Assembly (NCBI RefSeq): GCF_005434915.1
Contig: NZ_SKCG01000003.1
Coordinates: forward strand, 1 to 64,000
Direction of reading: 5' to 3'
Source of the DNA: Aurantiacibacter suaedae
Lineage (GTDB): Bacteria; Pseudomonadota; Alphaproteobacteria; Sphingomonadales; Sphingomonadaceae
DNA: 64,000 bases
Under the pieces are notes generated by a model. It did not search any database, was not told the origin of the DNA, and was given only the letters and a program-made list of their open reading frames with translations. Shown here one piece after another: positions 25,694 to 34,274 of the stretch (its first letter is position 1; every line of letters begins with the position of its first letter). The translations under genes were made by a program, and so were the position numbers.

Positions 25694-26233
25694 TCAGAGG
25701 TACAGCTTCTGGTTGATTGCGATGCCGTTTTCCTTGCAGTGGTTCTCGTAGTGTTCGATGAACCACCACACATCGACGGTATCCATGTAGGTGCCCTGCG
25801 CGTCATAAAACTCGATCGGTCCGTTCATCTGGCCGAACAGCTTGCAGCCGTCGGGATGTTCGGTGACCAGCGTATGCGCTTCGCCGGGTGTTTCCAGAAT
25901 CAGCCCGCCCGGCGTGCCGACCCAGTCGTATTCGAGATAGCGGACGCTTCCTTCGAGCGTGACCATGGTCACAGTGCCGCGGTGCAGATGCGTGCCGATC
26001 GTGCCTGGGCCCTTCATCCACAAGATGTTGGAATAGGTGTTGGTGCGCACGTCGAAGCTCAAGTGTTTGATCGCGGCGCTTTCTCCAAATGGAACCCACG
26101 GCGAGTCCACATCGGTTTGCGCATCGATATAGCGCCCGCCGGGGCTCAGCCGTTCCACCGTGTCGCGATAGGGCCACGGAACATCGACGATTTCCTTGGT
26201 GTCGGATGGCGGGGCCTTGAGTTTGGTAGCCAT
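25694..26233 (-). CDS. Cupin, 2,4'-dihydroxyacetophenone dioxygenase type (copy 2)
   Basis: The 179-residue paralogue of the cupin at 25059 has ligands H82 and H84 (T-H-L-H-R-G) and H120 (G-E-A-H-T-L-V), with the same 36-residue spacing to the third histidine. It shares P-W-V-P-F-G and the W-W-F-I-E-H-Y-E-N-H C-terminal motif with copy 1. The start has an AGGAGAG ribosome site. It lies 13 bp after copy 3 and is clearly in the same operon. Paralogues may form a heteromer or handle different substrates. Confidence 0.8.
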   Translation of the reverse strand: MATKLKAPPSDTKEIVDVPWPYRDTVERLSPGGRYIDAQTDVDSPWVPFGESAAIKHLSFDVRTNTYSNILWMKGPGTIGTHLHRGTVTMVTLEGSVRYLEYDWVGTPGGLILETPGEAHTLVTEHPDGCKLFGQMNGPIEFYDAQGTYMDTVDVWWFIEHYENHCKENGIAINQKLYL

Positions 26234-26246
26234 GGATACTCTCCTG

Positions 26247-26780
26247 TTATCTTATCAATGTATCGACATAGTCGGCACCGATGCCCACGCTCTCGTAGTG
26301 CTCGCGGGCGGCCGTCATATAATCGAACACATCATAGTGTCCGACCGAGTTGCCTTCCTCGTCGAGCCACATCAGCGGACCGGAGACGACGAAAAACACC
26401 TTCATCGGATCGGGGTGCTCATAAGAAACGAGGGTGTGCGATTCGCCGGGTGTCTCGAAGATGAAGTCGCCCGCCGTGGCGGTCCAGTCGTGCTCGAGAT
26501 AGGCCCACTTGCCGCTGATCGTGTAAGCCCAGATCGGCTTGGGGTGATAGTGCCGGTTCACGATGCAGGCCTTCTCGGCCATCAGCACATCGGCCCACAT
26601 GTTGAGGCTGGGGCTGATCCACACCGGCTTGGAATAGACCCCCTCGACGATCGGCACCCAGTATTCCTTCGGGCCTTCCGCGATCTTGGCCATATAGGCC
26701 TCGGGTTTGGCACCGGGGCGCAGGGCATGGGGAACAGGCGGCGTACCCGCCCAGGGTTCTGTCGTAGGGGCTTCGGGCAT
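26247..26780 (-). CDS. Cupin, 2,4'-dihydroxyacetophenone dioxygenase type (copy 3, divergent)
   Basis: The 177-residue cupin has ligands H77 and H79 (R-H-Y-H-P) and H115 (G-E-S-H-T-L-V), again with 36 residues between the second and third. It is more divergent than copies 1 and 2: the N-terminus is Pro-rich, and the C-terminal motif is F-D-Y-M-T-A-A-R-E-H-Y-E. It is transcribed first of the three, 75 bp after the AraC gene ends. The bounding motif Y-L-E-H-D-W is conserved in all three. Confidence 0.78.
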   Translation of the reverse strand: MPEAPTTEPWAGTPPVPHALRPGAKPEAYMAKIAEGPKEYWVPIVEGVYSKPVWISPSLNMWADVLMAEKACIVNRHYHPKPIWAYTISGKWAYLEHDWTATAGDFIFETPGESHTLVSYEHPDPMKVFFVVSGPLMWLDEEGNSVGHYDVFDYMTAAREHYESVGIGADYVDTLIR

Positions 26781-26855
26781 GTGCTCTCCTCTCGTCGCCG
26801 CCCTCTTTTTGAGGTGCGGACTGGCTGCCAGAGTACACCTCGCGCAGGCGCTAAG

Positions 26856-27815
26856 CTAGGACTGAGGCGAACCTTCGCCGGTATCATCGCGCAGCGCGCG
26901 GAATTCGCGCGGGGTCATGCTGTTACGGCGGCGGAAGCAGCGGGAGAAATAGGCGCTGTCGTTAAAACCGTGGTCGAACGCGATCTGGGTGATGGTGGCC
27001 TCGGGATAGGCGAGCAGTTTTTCGCCCGCGCGGGTGAGGCGGCGCTCCTGAATATAGGCGCTCGGCGTGGTGCCCATGGACGCAAAAACCTTCTGCACCG
27101 CGCGCACCGAGATGTCGCAGGCCTCGGCGATGTTCAGCACCGAGAACTCCGGATCTTGCAGCCGCGCCTCGACGATGGCGCGCACGCGGCTCGCCATTTC
27201 CGGCTGGGCGCGTTTGGCCTGTTCGAAGTCCGCCCCGTGCAGGGCCATGGCCAGCATTCCGGCGAACAGTCGGGCGACCTCTTCTTCCCAGCCGAGGTGA
27301 TGCTCCTCGCGATAGCCCTGCTGCCATAGCGAGAGCAGGAAATCGTGGAAGATCCGCAGGGAGGGCGAGGTGCCGGGCAGCCGCTGCACCAGCCGATGAT
27401 CAAGCGGGCCGAAGCTGGCCTCGATCAGCGCGCGCGGGAATTCGATCACCAGCGTTTCGTGATGGCTGAGCGCGATCTCGTAGGGCGCGGCGGTGCTGCA
27501 CAGCACCGCATCGCCCGGTTCGAGCTGCGCGGTCTGCGTCCCTTGCGAATAGGTTCCATGGCCACGCGATTGCAGGTGCAGAATCAGGTTGTGCTCGCTC
27601 CCCGGCAGCGGCTCGCGCAGCACGCGGCAGGGGTTGGTACGCGGGCGCAGCATCGCGAGCGGGCCGATGTTCCAGCTCCACATGCGCCCGGTGAACTCGC
27701 CATAGGCGGCCTCGACCCGGCTCCCGGCGTAGCGCAGTGCGGCCATGTCGTTCCAGTACCGCGCGCGCTCCGAAGGGGCGACGTCGCGGGTGGTGAATTG
27801 CTGGACCGCGCTCAT
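26856..27815 (-). CDS. AraC family transcriptional regulator
   Basis: The 319-residue protein has an N-terminal AraC_binding_2-type ligand domain (about 20-190; H-N-L-I-L-H-L-Q-S-R-G-H, then L-E-P-G-D-A-V-L-C) and a C-terminal double helix-turn-helix (about 205-305; I-A-E-A-C-D-I-S-V-R-A-V-Q-K-V-F, and I-A-F-D-H-G-F-N-D-S-A-Y-F-S-R-C-F). Its position inside the catabolic cluster, 6 bp after the MFS gene, makes it the likely local activator. The paired repeats at 29753-29785 are its best candidate binding site. Confidence 0.88.
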   Translation of the reverse strand: MSAVQQFTTRDVAPSERARYWNDMAALRYAGSRVEAAYGEFTGRMWSWNIGPLAMLRPRTNPCRVLREPLPGSEHNLILHLQSRGHGTYSQGTQTAQLEPGDAVLCSTAAPYEIALSHHETLVIEFPRALIEASFGPLDHRLVQRLPGTSPSLRIFHDFLLSLWQQGYREEHHLGWEEEVARLFAGMLAMALHGADFEQAKRAQPEMASRVRAIVEARLQDPEFSVLNIAEACDISVRAVQKVFASMGTTPSAYIQERRLTRAGEKLLAYPEATITQIAFDHGFNDSAYFSRCFRRRNSMTPREFRALRDDTGEGSPQS

Positions 27816-27821
27816 GCTGCG

Positions 27822-29114
27822 TCAGACAGGCCGGAAGGTGAGGCCTTTGCGCCTCAGCGCGGCCGGGGCGGTTTCCTGCAATCCCAGCGCGATCACGCCC
27901 GAGACCAGCGAGAGGCCGATCAAGAGCCACAGGAAGCTGTCCATACCAAAGGCATCGTTCAGCGCGCCGCCAATAATCGGCCCGAACACGCCGCCCAGCA
28001 CCTCGCAGCTGCCCATGGCGAGGCCAAGTACGGTCGCGTGATGGACCGGGCGGAAGGTTTCGGACGGGATCGTCGCCATGAAAATCGGGAACACCCCGTT
28101 CACCGCCCAGCCGACGAAGAAGATCGCGGCGAGGCCAAAAGCGCCCCCCTCCCAGTACATCGCGCCAAGCGGGCCGAGCACCGCCAGAAGCGGCAGCGCG
28201 ACCATCACCGGCTTGCGCCCGATCACATCCGAAATGCCGGCCACGGTGAACGAGTAGATTGCCGCCGCAATGCCGAGCGAGCCCATGATCCAGCTCATCG
28301 TGCTCGGGTCGTAGCCTTTCACCTCGGTGAGGTAGAGCGGCATGAAGGCCCAGGTGGTGACGAAGTGCGCGACCATCAGCACGCCGACCACCACGCTGAT
28401 CCACATGTTACGGATCTTCATCGCGCTCACGACATCGGCGAAATAGTTGCCCTTCGGCGCGGCCTCTTCGGCCACCGGAGCCTTGGCAGGCTCGCGCAGC
28501 GCGAACCAGATCAGCGCGGCGCTCAGCAGGCCAGGCAGGGCAGCAAGGTAAAAGGCTTCGCGCCAGCTGTATTGCGTGGCAAACCACACCAGCACCACCG
28601 GGGCAAGAAAGCTGCCGAGCAGGTTCGAGCCAAGGTTCTGCGCCACGCCTTGCGCAAGCCCGCGCCGCTTGGGGTCGACCTCGCTCGCCACCATCGCATG
28701 GCTGATCGGCATCACGCCCCCCTCGGCTGCACCCATCAGCAGGCGGGCGGCGAACAGGAACAGGAAGCTTGTCGCCACGCCTGAGAGGAACGAGCACAGC
28801 GAAAAAGCCACGGTCGACAGCACCAGCAGAATCTTGCGCTTGCCGAGACTGTCGGACAGCCGCCCCACGAAGAAGGCCGCAATAGCCCAGCTGAACGAGA
28901 GGCCGGAGGCAAGCAGACCGATCTGCGTCTGCGACAGGTCCAGCTCGGGCTCGACAAAGGGCATCAGTGCGTTGAGCGCTTGCCGGTCGAAGAAGACGAT
29001 CCCGAAATTGAGCGCGAGCAGGAACACCAGCAAGGTCTGATAGGCGGGCGAGTTGGTCAGCCAGTTGCCCTGAAGCTGTCCGGGTTGCGGTGTGTCGGTG
29101 TGCGGTGCGGACAT
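27822..29114 (-). CDS. MFS transporter of the catabolic cluster
   Basis: The 430-residue, twelve-segment MFS protein resembles the hexuronate/4-hydroxyphenylacetate-type ACS family: F-G-I-V-F-F-D-R-Q-A-L-N in helix 1, and V-G-R-L-S-D-S-L-G-K-R-K in the loop between helices 2 and 3. The central loop is near residue 215. It is followed after 6 bp by the AraC gene. It probably imports the substrate that the downstream enzymes degrade, likely an aromatic or hydroxy acid; that is inferred from context. Confidence 0.85.
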   Translation of the reverse strand: MSAPHTDTPQPGQLQGNWLTNSPAYQTLLVFLLALNFGIVFFDRQALNALMPFVEPELDLSQTQIGLLASGLSFSWAIAAFFVGRLSDSLGKRKILLVLSTVAFSLCSFLSGVATSFLFLFAARLLMGAAEGGVMPISHAMVASEVDPKRRGLAQGVAQNLGSNLLGSFLAPVVLVWFATQYSWREAFYLAALPGLLSAALIWFALREPAKAPVAEEAAPKGNYFADVVSAMKIRNMWISVVVGVLMVAHFVTTWAFMPLYLTEVKGYDPSTMSWIMGSLGIAAAIYSFTVAGISDVIGRKPVMVALPLLAVLGPLGAMYWEGGAFGLAAIFFVGWAVNGVFPIFMATIPSETFRPVHHATVLGLAMGSCEVLGGVFGPIIGGALNDAFGMDSFLWLLIGLSLVSGVIALGLQETAPAALRRKGLTFRPV

Positions 29115-29132
29115 GCGTTTGCGTTCCTATGC

Positions 29133-29675
29133 TCAGGCGAAGGGGCGGGCGGGGTCGGAGCCGTTCCAGTTGCGGCTCGCTTCCCAGAAGCGGGTGAAGG
29201 TGGCGTCCATCGCCGGGTTCACGGGCAGCAATTCGAGAAAGCCGGTGGCCGCGCCATCGCCGTTATCGAGATAGACCACCTCACCCCCGGTGGGGACCGC
29301 AGCGCGATAGGCCTCGTGATAACCGCGCGTCTGATAGTCCGCGCTCGCGGCATCGACATCCTCAACCGCAATCCCGAAATGGTGGAAGCCATGCCCGCGC
29401 AGCCGGATCGTCTCGCGATAGACGCTGGGGTGGCTGTCGAGCGGCTGGATCAGCTCGATCATCATGTGCCCGGCAAAACCCATGGCGAGCGTCACATCGG
29501 CGCGGCTCTCCAGCCCGCGGTAGATCTGGCCCGGCGCGAACAGGTGCGGCAGCACGAAGAACGGCCCGGCGCGCTTGTCCGCCGTCCAGTGCGCGATGGC
29601 CGCCATCAGATCAGGCACGATAAAGGCCGTTTGGGCAATCGTGCCCATTGGCTGGCCGAAGCCGAGCTGCTGCAT
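29133..29675 (-). CDS. VOC (glyoxalase-like) family protein
   Basis: The 180-residue protein has the vicinal oxygen chelate fold signature: T-A-F-I-V-P-D-L-M-A-A-I-A-H-W near the start, M-I-E-L-I-Q-P in the middle, and G-F-H-H-F-G-I-A-V-E-D-V-D-A opening the second beta-alpha module. These enzymes bind a divalent metal and include glyoxalases, extradiol dioxygenases and epimerases. ATG 29675 is preceded by GGGGAGAGA, so I prefer it to 29708. It is the promoter-proximal gene of the minus-strand operon. Reaction unknown. Confidence 0.82.
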   Translation of the reverse strand: MQQLGFGQPMGTIAQTAFIVPDLMAAIAHWTADKRAGPFFVLPHLFAPGQIYRGLESRADVTLAMGFAGHMMIELIQPLDSHPSVYRETIRLRGHGFHHFGIAVEDVDAASADYQTRGYHEAYRAAVPTGGEVVYLDNGDGAATGFLELLPVNPAMDATFTRFWEASRNWNGSDPARPFA

Positions 29676-29752
29676 CGCTTGTCTCTCCCCGGTCAGCTCT
29701 GCGGCCAACCTTTCCCGAAAGGCTTGCGCAGGGCGCAGAGAAAGTCAATGAA

Positions 29753-29785
29753 GCTTCCACGAGTTGAGAGGCTTGCACGAGTCAA
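29753..29785 (+). promoter_or_regulatory. Paired direct repeats, candidate AraC-type operator
   Basis: GCTTCCACGAGTTGA (29753-29767) and GCTTGCACGAGTCAA (29771-29785) agree at 12 of 15 positions and are 18 bp apart in the same orientation. A weaker GCTTGCGCAGG is at 29722. Direct repeats nearly two turns apart are typical of AraC-family sites. They lie in the region between the divergent VOC and aldolase genes, 27 bp before the aldolase ATG. Confidence 0.55.
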
Positions 29786-29811
29786 ATAGACCCAGAACGA
29801 GAGAGGCGATC

Positions 29812-30570
29812 ATGGCAACGCAACTGAAACCCCGTGTCCAATGCAGCGAGGCCGAATGGAAGGCCCGGCAGGAGCTGGCCGCATGCTACCGCATCTTCGC
29901 GCACCTTGGCTGGTATGAGAGCATTTATAACCACATCACCGTGCGCGTGCCGGGCGAGGATGATGCCTTCCTGATCAACCCATATGGCCTGTTGTGGGAA
30001 GAGGTGACGGCTTCCAGCCTCATCAAGATCGATGGCGAGGGCAACAAGGTCGGCGACAATCCTTATCCGGTGAACCTTGCGGGGTTCACCCAGCATTCGG
30101 TGTTCCACAAGAGCCTGGATCACGCCCACGCCATCGTCCATACTCACACGCCTGACACCATGGCCGTGTGCAGCAGCAAGGGCGGCCTGCGGCAGAGCAA
30201 CTTCTATTCGTGTTTCTTCGCCGGCGAAGTGGGTTACCACGATTTCGAAGGCGTCACTGTGCGCTCGGAAGAGGGTGTGCGGCTGATCGAGAATGTCGGC
30301 CAGAACAAAGTGCTGCTGCTGCGCAACCATGGGCCGGTGGTGATGGGCAGCACGATCTACGAGATGTTCCTGCTTTACTACATGTTGCAGCGCGCCTGCG
30401 AGGTGCAGGTGAAGACTTCTGCCATGGGCGATCCGCTCGAAGTGTCGGACGAGGTTATCGCCGTGCACCAGCGCGACCGCGATAACCAGCTGACCGACGA
30501 ATTCGGCAAGCTCGATTTCGAAGCCTGGACCCGCAAGATCGACCGGATAGACTCCAGCTGGCGCGACTGA
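29812..30570 (+). CDS. Class II aldolase/adducin family protein
   Basis: The 252-residue protein has the zinc-binding aldolase fold: Y-N-H-I-T-V-R near residue 40, the motif H-A-I-V-H-T-H-T-P-D with two zinc histidines, and L-L-R-N-H-G-P-V-V-M-G with the third. Catalysis is retro-aldol cleavage or decarboxylation in related fuculose-phosphate aldolases, or dehydration in others; some members are unrelated to sugar phosphate. ATG 29812 follows GAGAGGCG; a frame to 29764 is less likely. It is divergent from the cupin operon, so it is probably part of the same pathway. Confidence 0.87.
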   Translation: MATQLKPRVQCSEAEWKARQELAACYRIFAHLGWYESIYNHITVRVPGEDDAFLINPYGLLWEEVTASSLIKIDGEGNKVGDNPYPVNLAGFTQHSVFHKSLDHAHAIVHTHTPDTMAVCSSKGGLRQSNFYSCFFAGEVGYHDFEGVTVRSEEGVRLIENVGQNKVLLLRNHGPVVMGSTIYEMFLLYYMLQRACEVQVKTSAMGDPLEVSDEVIAVHQRDRDNQLTDEFGKLDFEAWTRKIDRIDSSWRD

Positions 30571-30584
30571 CATAGGCTGACGTC

Positions 30585-31139
30585 ATGACTGCCATGACCG
30601 TCAACGACAGGCCGGTGAACTTCGACCTCGATCCGGCCACCCCCTTGCTGTGGGCGCTGCGCGAGGCGGCCAACCTGACGGGTACGAAATATGGCTGCGG
30701 TGAGGGCGATTGCGGGGCCTGCATGGTGCTGGTCGATGGCGAGGCGCTGCGAAGTTGCCTGATTACGCTCGCCGAGGCCGAGGGGCGCTTCATCACGACC
30801 ATCGAAGGGTTGGCGCGTGACCGCTCGCATCCGGTGCAGCAGGCAATGGTGGCCGAACAGGCTATCCAGTGCGGGTTCTGCACGCCGGGGATCGTGATGG
30901 CGGCGGCGGCGCTGATCAGGCGCAACGCCGATCCCAGCGAAGACGAAATTCGGCGGGCCATTCCCAACCTGTGCCGCTGCGGGGTCTATCCGCGGTTGGT
31001 GGCGGCGGTGCAGCGGGCTGGCCGCGTGGCGCGCCGGGCCGAACGCATCAGCGCAGCGCCTGCCCCTGGAATCGACCCTGCCGATGCCGCGCGCGCGGTG
31101 CCGGCGCTGGATATGGACAACAAAGGACCAACCGAATGA
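30585..31139 (+). CDS. 2Fe-2S subunit of a molybdenum hydroxylase, without large subunit
   Basis: The 184-residue protein matches the small iron-sulfur subunit of the xanthine oxidase family (isoquinoline 1-oxidoreductase alpha type). The N-terminal ferredoxin domain has Y-G-C-G-E-G-D-C-G-A-C and a later C-L-I; the second cluster has Q-C-G-F-C-T-P-G and N-L-C-R-C-G. The C-terminal tail (about 150-184) is Ala-rich and not typical. The molybdopterin large subunit that should partner it is not adjacent. It overlaps arsC (ATGA). It may serve a large subunit encoded elsewhere or be a remnant. Confidence 0.87.
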   Translation: MTAMTVNDRPVNFDLDPATPLLWALREAANLTGTKYGCGEGDCGACMVLVDGEALRSCLITLAEAEGRFITTIEGLARDRSHPVQQAMVAEQAIQCGFCTPGIVMAAAALIRRNADPSEDEIRRAIPNLCRCGVYPRLVAAVQRAGRVARRAERISAAPAPGIDPADAARAVPALDMDNKGPTE

Positions 31140-31480
31140 AAGCGACGATCTGGCACAACCCCAAGTGCGGCACTTCGCGCAACACGCTCGCCATTCTGGA
31201 AGAGCGGGACGGGGTGGAGGTTGAGGTGATCGAATATCTCAAGAATCCGCCCAGCCGCGAGAAGCTCGCGCAGCTCTATGCCGATGCCGGGATGACGCCT
31301 GCCGAGGGCCTGCGTATGCGCGGAACCGATGCCGAGGAGCGCGGCCTGCCCGAAGCCGACGCCGATACCGTGCTTGATGCCATGGTGGCCGAGCCGATCT
31401 TGATCGAGCGCCCGCTGGTCGAAACCGAAAAAGGCGTGCGTCTGTGCCGGCCCAAAGAGACGGTCGAAGAGATTCTCTAG
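31136..31480 (+). CDS. arsC: ArsC-family arsenate reductase-like protein
   Basis: The 114-residue protein of the glutaredoxin-linked ArsC family has catalytic C11 in H-N-P-K-C-G-T-S-R-N-T and the downstream arginine motif L-I-E-R-P-L-V. It reduces arsenate to arsenite with glutathione and glutaredoxin; related Spx/YffB proteins have other roles. No ars operon genes are nearby. It overlaps the upstream 2Fe-2S gene by 4 bases, so it is co-translated with it. Confidence 0.88.
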   Translation: MKATIWHNPKCGTSRNTLAILEERDGVEVEVIEYLKNPPSREKLAQLYADAGMTPAEGLRMRGTDAEERGLPEADADTVLDAMVAEPILIERPLVETEKGVRLCRPKETVEEIL

Positions 31481-32304
31481 TCGAACGTGGCGCTGGCGGA
31501 AACGCTGGCGCCCGATAGCTGGCGGTGCGTGGCGGCCAGCACCGCCACCACCACAACGGTTGCCGCCATGCCGAGGAGGCCGCCGACAACGCCTTGCACC
31601 AGCTTGCCCGCCTCGCCGCCAATCGCCGTGATCAGTCCGGCCATGACCAGCCCCGCGACCATCGAGATCACCATATAGACGATAAAGATCAGGATGAAGA
31701 ACAGCAGGATACGAAACGAATTACCCTTCGTCAGCGTCCAGCTTCGCTTCAACACGGCAATCGGGTTGGCCACCTTCTCAATCGCGATCACCGGCGCGGC
31801 GAGCGAAAACTTGATCATGGCGTAGATCGTCACCACGATGGCGATCAGCGCGCCCAGGGCGATCAGCGCCTCAATTCCCGTAGCCGACAGCAGCGCCACG
31901 ATGGCCACGAACAGCACCGAAATGCCCAGCGTTACGATCAGATAGGCCGCGATGGCTGGCAACAGCCCCTTCGCGCCCATCGCAATCGCCTCGCCCACTG
32001 TGGGGCGCCCCTTGTCGCGCAGCAGCGCCAGCAGGCTGATATAGCCGACCATCTGGGCAAGCGTGGCAAGCGCGAAGATCCACCAGCTTTCGCCATAGGC
32101 GACCATGATTTGCTCGCTCAGCTGCTCCACCTCGTCGGGCGTGGTCATGGGAGAGGCCATGATCGCGTTGAGATCGGGTCCTACCAGCGCCACCAGCAGC
32201 GAGGGCAGGAAAAAGAAAATCCCGGCGACGATTGCCAGCACCTCGCGATTGGCGGCCATCATTGCGACCGCCTCGTTCCAGGCGGCACCCATGTCGAACT
32301 TCAT
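31477..32304 (-). CDS. Polytopic membrane protein, DUF family
   Basis: The 275-residue hydrophobic protein has about six membrane segments and a long glycine-rich C-terminal helix pair. The segment [14 protein letters not shown] (about 185-200) is typical of the glycerophosphoryl diester phosphodiesterase membrane-domain superfamily (DUF7544-like bacterial proteins). No catalytic motif is visible. It converges with arsC, overlapping by 4 bases, and is divergent from lipB. The function is unknown. Confidence 0.7.
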   Translation of the reverse strand: MKFDMGAAWNEAVAMMAANREVLAIVAGIFFFLPSLLVALVGPDLNAIMASPMTTPDEVEQLSEQIMVAYGESWWIFALATLAQMVGYISLLALLRDKGRPTVGEAIAMGAKGLLPAIAAYLIVTLGISVLFVAIVALLSATGIEALIALGALIAIVVTIYAMIKFSLAAPVIAIEKVANPIAVLKRSWTLTKGNSFRILLFFILIFIVYMVISMVAGLVMAGLITAIGGEAGKLVQGVVGGLLGMAATVVVVAVLAATHRQLSGASVSASATFD

Positions 32305-32384
32305 CGCTTGATCCTCTTATTCGCGGCCACAATCGTGAGCCGGGGCTTGATAAGCGCATCACCAAGCGCCACGCAAATGCGGTT

Positions 32385-33035
32385 ATGAGCTTTCAGCCGA
32401 TTGAATGGCGCCAGTCCTACGCGCCGATCCCCTACCGTGCGGCGCTGGCCGAGCAAGAAGCCCGCAACCGCGCCATTGCCGATGGCGAAGCGGGTGAGTT
32501 GATCTGGCTGCTTGAACACGAGCCGGTTTACACCGCCGGGACCAGCGCCGACCTTGCCGACCTCGTCGATCCGCGCTTCGACGTGGTCGAAACCGGGCGC
32601 GGCGGGCGGTATACTTATCACGGGCCGGGCCAACGCGTGGCCTATGTGCTGCTCGACCTCGGCAAACGCGGGCGCGACGTGCGCCGGTTCGTCCACGGGA
32701 TTGAGAACTGGGTGATCGCCACGCTGGGCGATTTCGGGGTCGAAGCCTTCGCCGTGCCCGAGCGGATCGGTATCTGGACCCACGACATCGACGGGCGTGA
32801 GGCCAAGATCGGCGCGATCGGCGTGCGCGTGCGGCGGTGGGTGACGATGCACGGGCTGGCGGTGAACCTGTCGCCCGATTTGTCGCACTTCGGCGGGATC
32901 GTGCCCTGCGGCATTGCCGACTATGGCGTCACCAGCATGCAAAGGCTGGGAAAGCCGCTTGCGCCCGAGCTATGGGATGAGGCATTGCGGGCGCGCAGCG
33001 AGGAGTTCCTTGCTGCGCTCGCCGCTGCGGAGTGA
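32385..33035 (+). CDS. lipB: Octanoyl-ACP:protein octanoyltransferase LipB
   Basis: The 216-residue enzyme transfers octanoate from ACP to lipoyl domains, the first step of protein lipoylation. The signature [12 protein letters not shown] (about 70-81), the catalytic lysine in A-K-I-G-A-I-G and the nucleophilic cysteine in I-V-P-C-G-I are all present. ATG 32385 is the homologous start. It overlaps or abuts the next lipoprotein gene, so the two are probably co-transcribed. Confidence 0.96.
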   Translation: MSFQPIEWRQSYAPIPYRAALAEQEARNRAIADGEAGELIWLLEHEPVYTAGTSADLADLVDPRFDVVETGRGGRYTYHGPGQRVAYVLLDLGKRGRDVRRFVHGIENWVIATLGDFGVEAFAVPERIGIWTHDIDGREAKIGAIGVRVRRWVTMHGLAVNLSPDLSHFGGIVPCGIADYGVTSMQRLGKPLAPELWDEALRARSEEFLAALAAAE

Positions 33036-33037
33036 CC

Positions 33038-33376
33038 ATGCGCCAACCGATCTTCAATGCCGCTCTGCTCGTCGCCGCCTGCGGCCTGCTGACGGCTTGC
33101 GACCTGTTCTCCGATGAGCCGGACGAAAGCGCCATCGACGAAAGCAATGTCAGCGGCGAGGTGCTGGAGGGCACGATCTCCGACGATATGTTGCCGCTCG
33201 ACGAGCTGCACTCGGCGCCGCCGCCGGTGGACGCAGCGCCCAGCGGCACCGCAAATGCTGCGCCGGGCGCTGATGCGGCGAGCGACGAGGCTGCGACCGA
33301 GCAGCCCGAGGAGAGCGCGCCCGAAGCTCCGGCAGAAGTGCCTGCACCCGCTGAGGCAGACGAAGCGGCGAACTAG
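33038..33376 (+). CDS. Small Ala/Glu/Pro-rich lipoprotein
   Basis: The 112-residue product has a signal peptide and lipobox L-L-T-A-C at about residue 19. The mature part is an acidic, disordered A-P-E repeat (E-S-A-P-E-A-P-A-E-V-P). I recognise no family. GTG 33032 is in frame too, but ATG 33038 is nearer to the classic signal peptide. It starts just after lipB ends and converges with the lyase gene (4-bp overlap). Confidence 0.65.
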   Translation: MRQPIFNAALLVAACGLLTACDLFSDEPDESAIDESNVSGEVLEGTISDDMLPLDELHSAPPPVDAAPSGTANAAPGADAASDEAATEQPEESAPEAPAEVPAPAEADEAAN

Positions 33377-34260
33377 CTGCGGCTGAGCAGCAGGCGCGCC
33401 TGCGCAAGGTGCGGCTTTTCGATCATTTCGCCATCGAGCTGCAGGGCCCCGGCGTCGGGCCGCTCGTTAAACGCCTGCACGATGGCGCGGGCGCGGGCGA
33501 CTTGCTCTTCGCTCGGAGTGAAGGCAGCGTTGATAACCGGCACCTGCGCCGGGTGGATCGCCAGCATCCCTGAAAACCCATCGGCACAGGCCTCGCCCGC
33601 AACCCGGGCCAATGCGTCGAGGTTGCGGAAATCGGCGTGGATGGTTTCGATAGCGGCGACCTTCTTCGCTCCGCCGGCCAGCACCACCTGCGTGCGGACA
33701 TGGCGGAACAGGTCGGTCCAGCGGCCATGCTCGTCGCGCTTGCGCTGCGCGCCGACCGAGCGGGCGAGGTCTTCCGAACCCCAGCCGAAAGCGCTGATGC
33801 GATTGAGGACAAAGGCTGGATCGGAGAAGGCGGGAATCGCCAGCGCCGCCGCCGCGCTCTCGCCGAGCATAGGCATGATCGCGGTCTCGCCGCTGGGTAA
33901 ACCGCTGTTTTGCTCCAGTTCGTAAAGCTCTGCAGCAAGCGCGCGCAGCTGATCGGGCGACGTGACCTTGGGCGCGATTATGCCGTGCGGCGCGCCGGGC
34001 ATTATCGCGGCCAGATCGCTTCGCCAGTGCGGCGTGTCGAGCGCGTTGATCCGCACCCAGCGGCGCATATGCGCGCCCGCCGTCAGCTCCGCGCCGTGAA
34101 CCTGCAGCCACTCGCGCGCCTGTTCGCGGGCCTTGGGCTTGGCGGCGTCGGCCACCGCGTCCTCCAGGTCGATCACCACCACATCGGCGCCAGCGCCGGC
34201 AGCCTTGGCCAGCTTCCTGTCGCTATCGCCGGGAACGAACAGCCAGGATCGGATCGGCAT
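33373..34260 (-). CDS. HpcH/HpaI-type CoA ester lyase
   Basis: The 295-residue protein belongs to the citrate lyase beta/malyl-CoA lyase family. It has the opening R-S-W-L-F-V-P-G-D, the metal/CoA motif V-V-I-D-L-E-D-A-V near residue 30, R-I-N-A-L-D and the late G-M-L-A-I-H-P-A-Q-V. Such enzymes cleave citryl-, malyl- or methylmalyl-CoA type substrates. I chose ATG 34260; frames to 34347 have no similarity. It is followed by a short gap to the DUF2254 gene in the same direction. Confidence 0.87.
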   Translation of the reverse strand: MPIRSWLFVPGDSDRKLAKAAGAGADVVVIDLEDAVADAAKPKAREQAREWLQVHGAELTAGAHMRRWVRINALDTPHWRSDLAAIMPGAPHGIIAPKVTSPDQLRALAAELYELEQNSGLPSGETAIMPMLGESAAAALAIPAFSDPAFVLNRISAFGWGSEDLARSVGAQRKRDEHGRWTDLFRHVRTQVVLAGGAKKVAAIETIHADFRNLDALARVAGEACADGFSGMLAIHPAQVPVINAAFTPSEEQVARARAIVQAFNERPDAGALQLDGEMIEKPHLAQARLLLSRS

Positions 34261-34274
34261 CGTGAGGCTCCTCG

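Noticed and set aside
31136-31480. An arsenic resistance operon
   Set aside because: arsC stands alone after a 2Fe-2S gene; no arsR, arsB or acr3 is visible.
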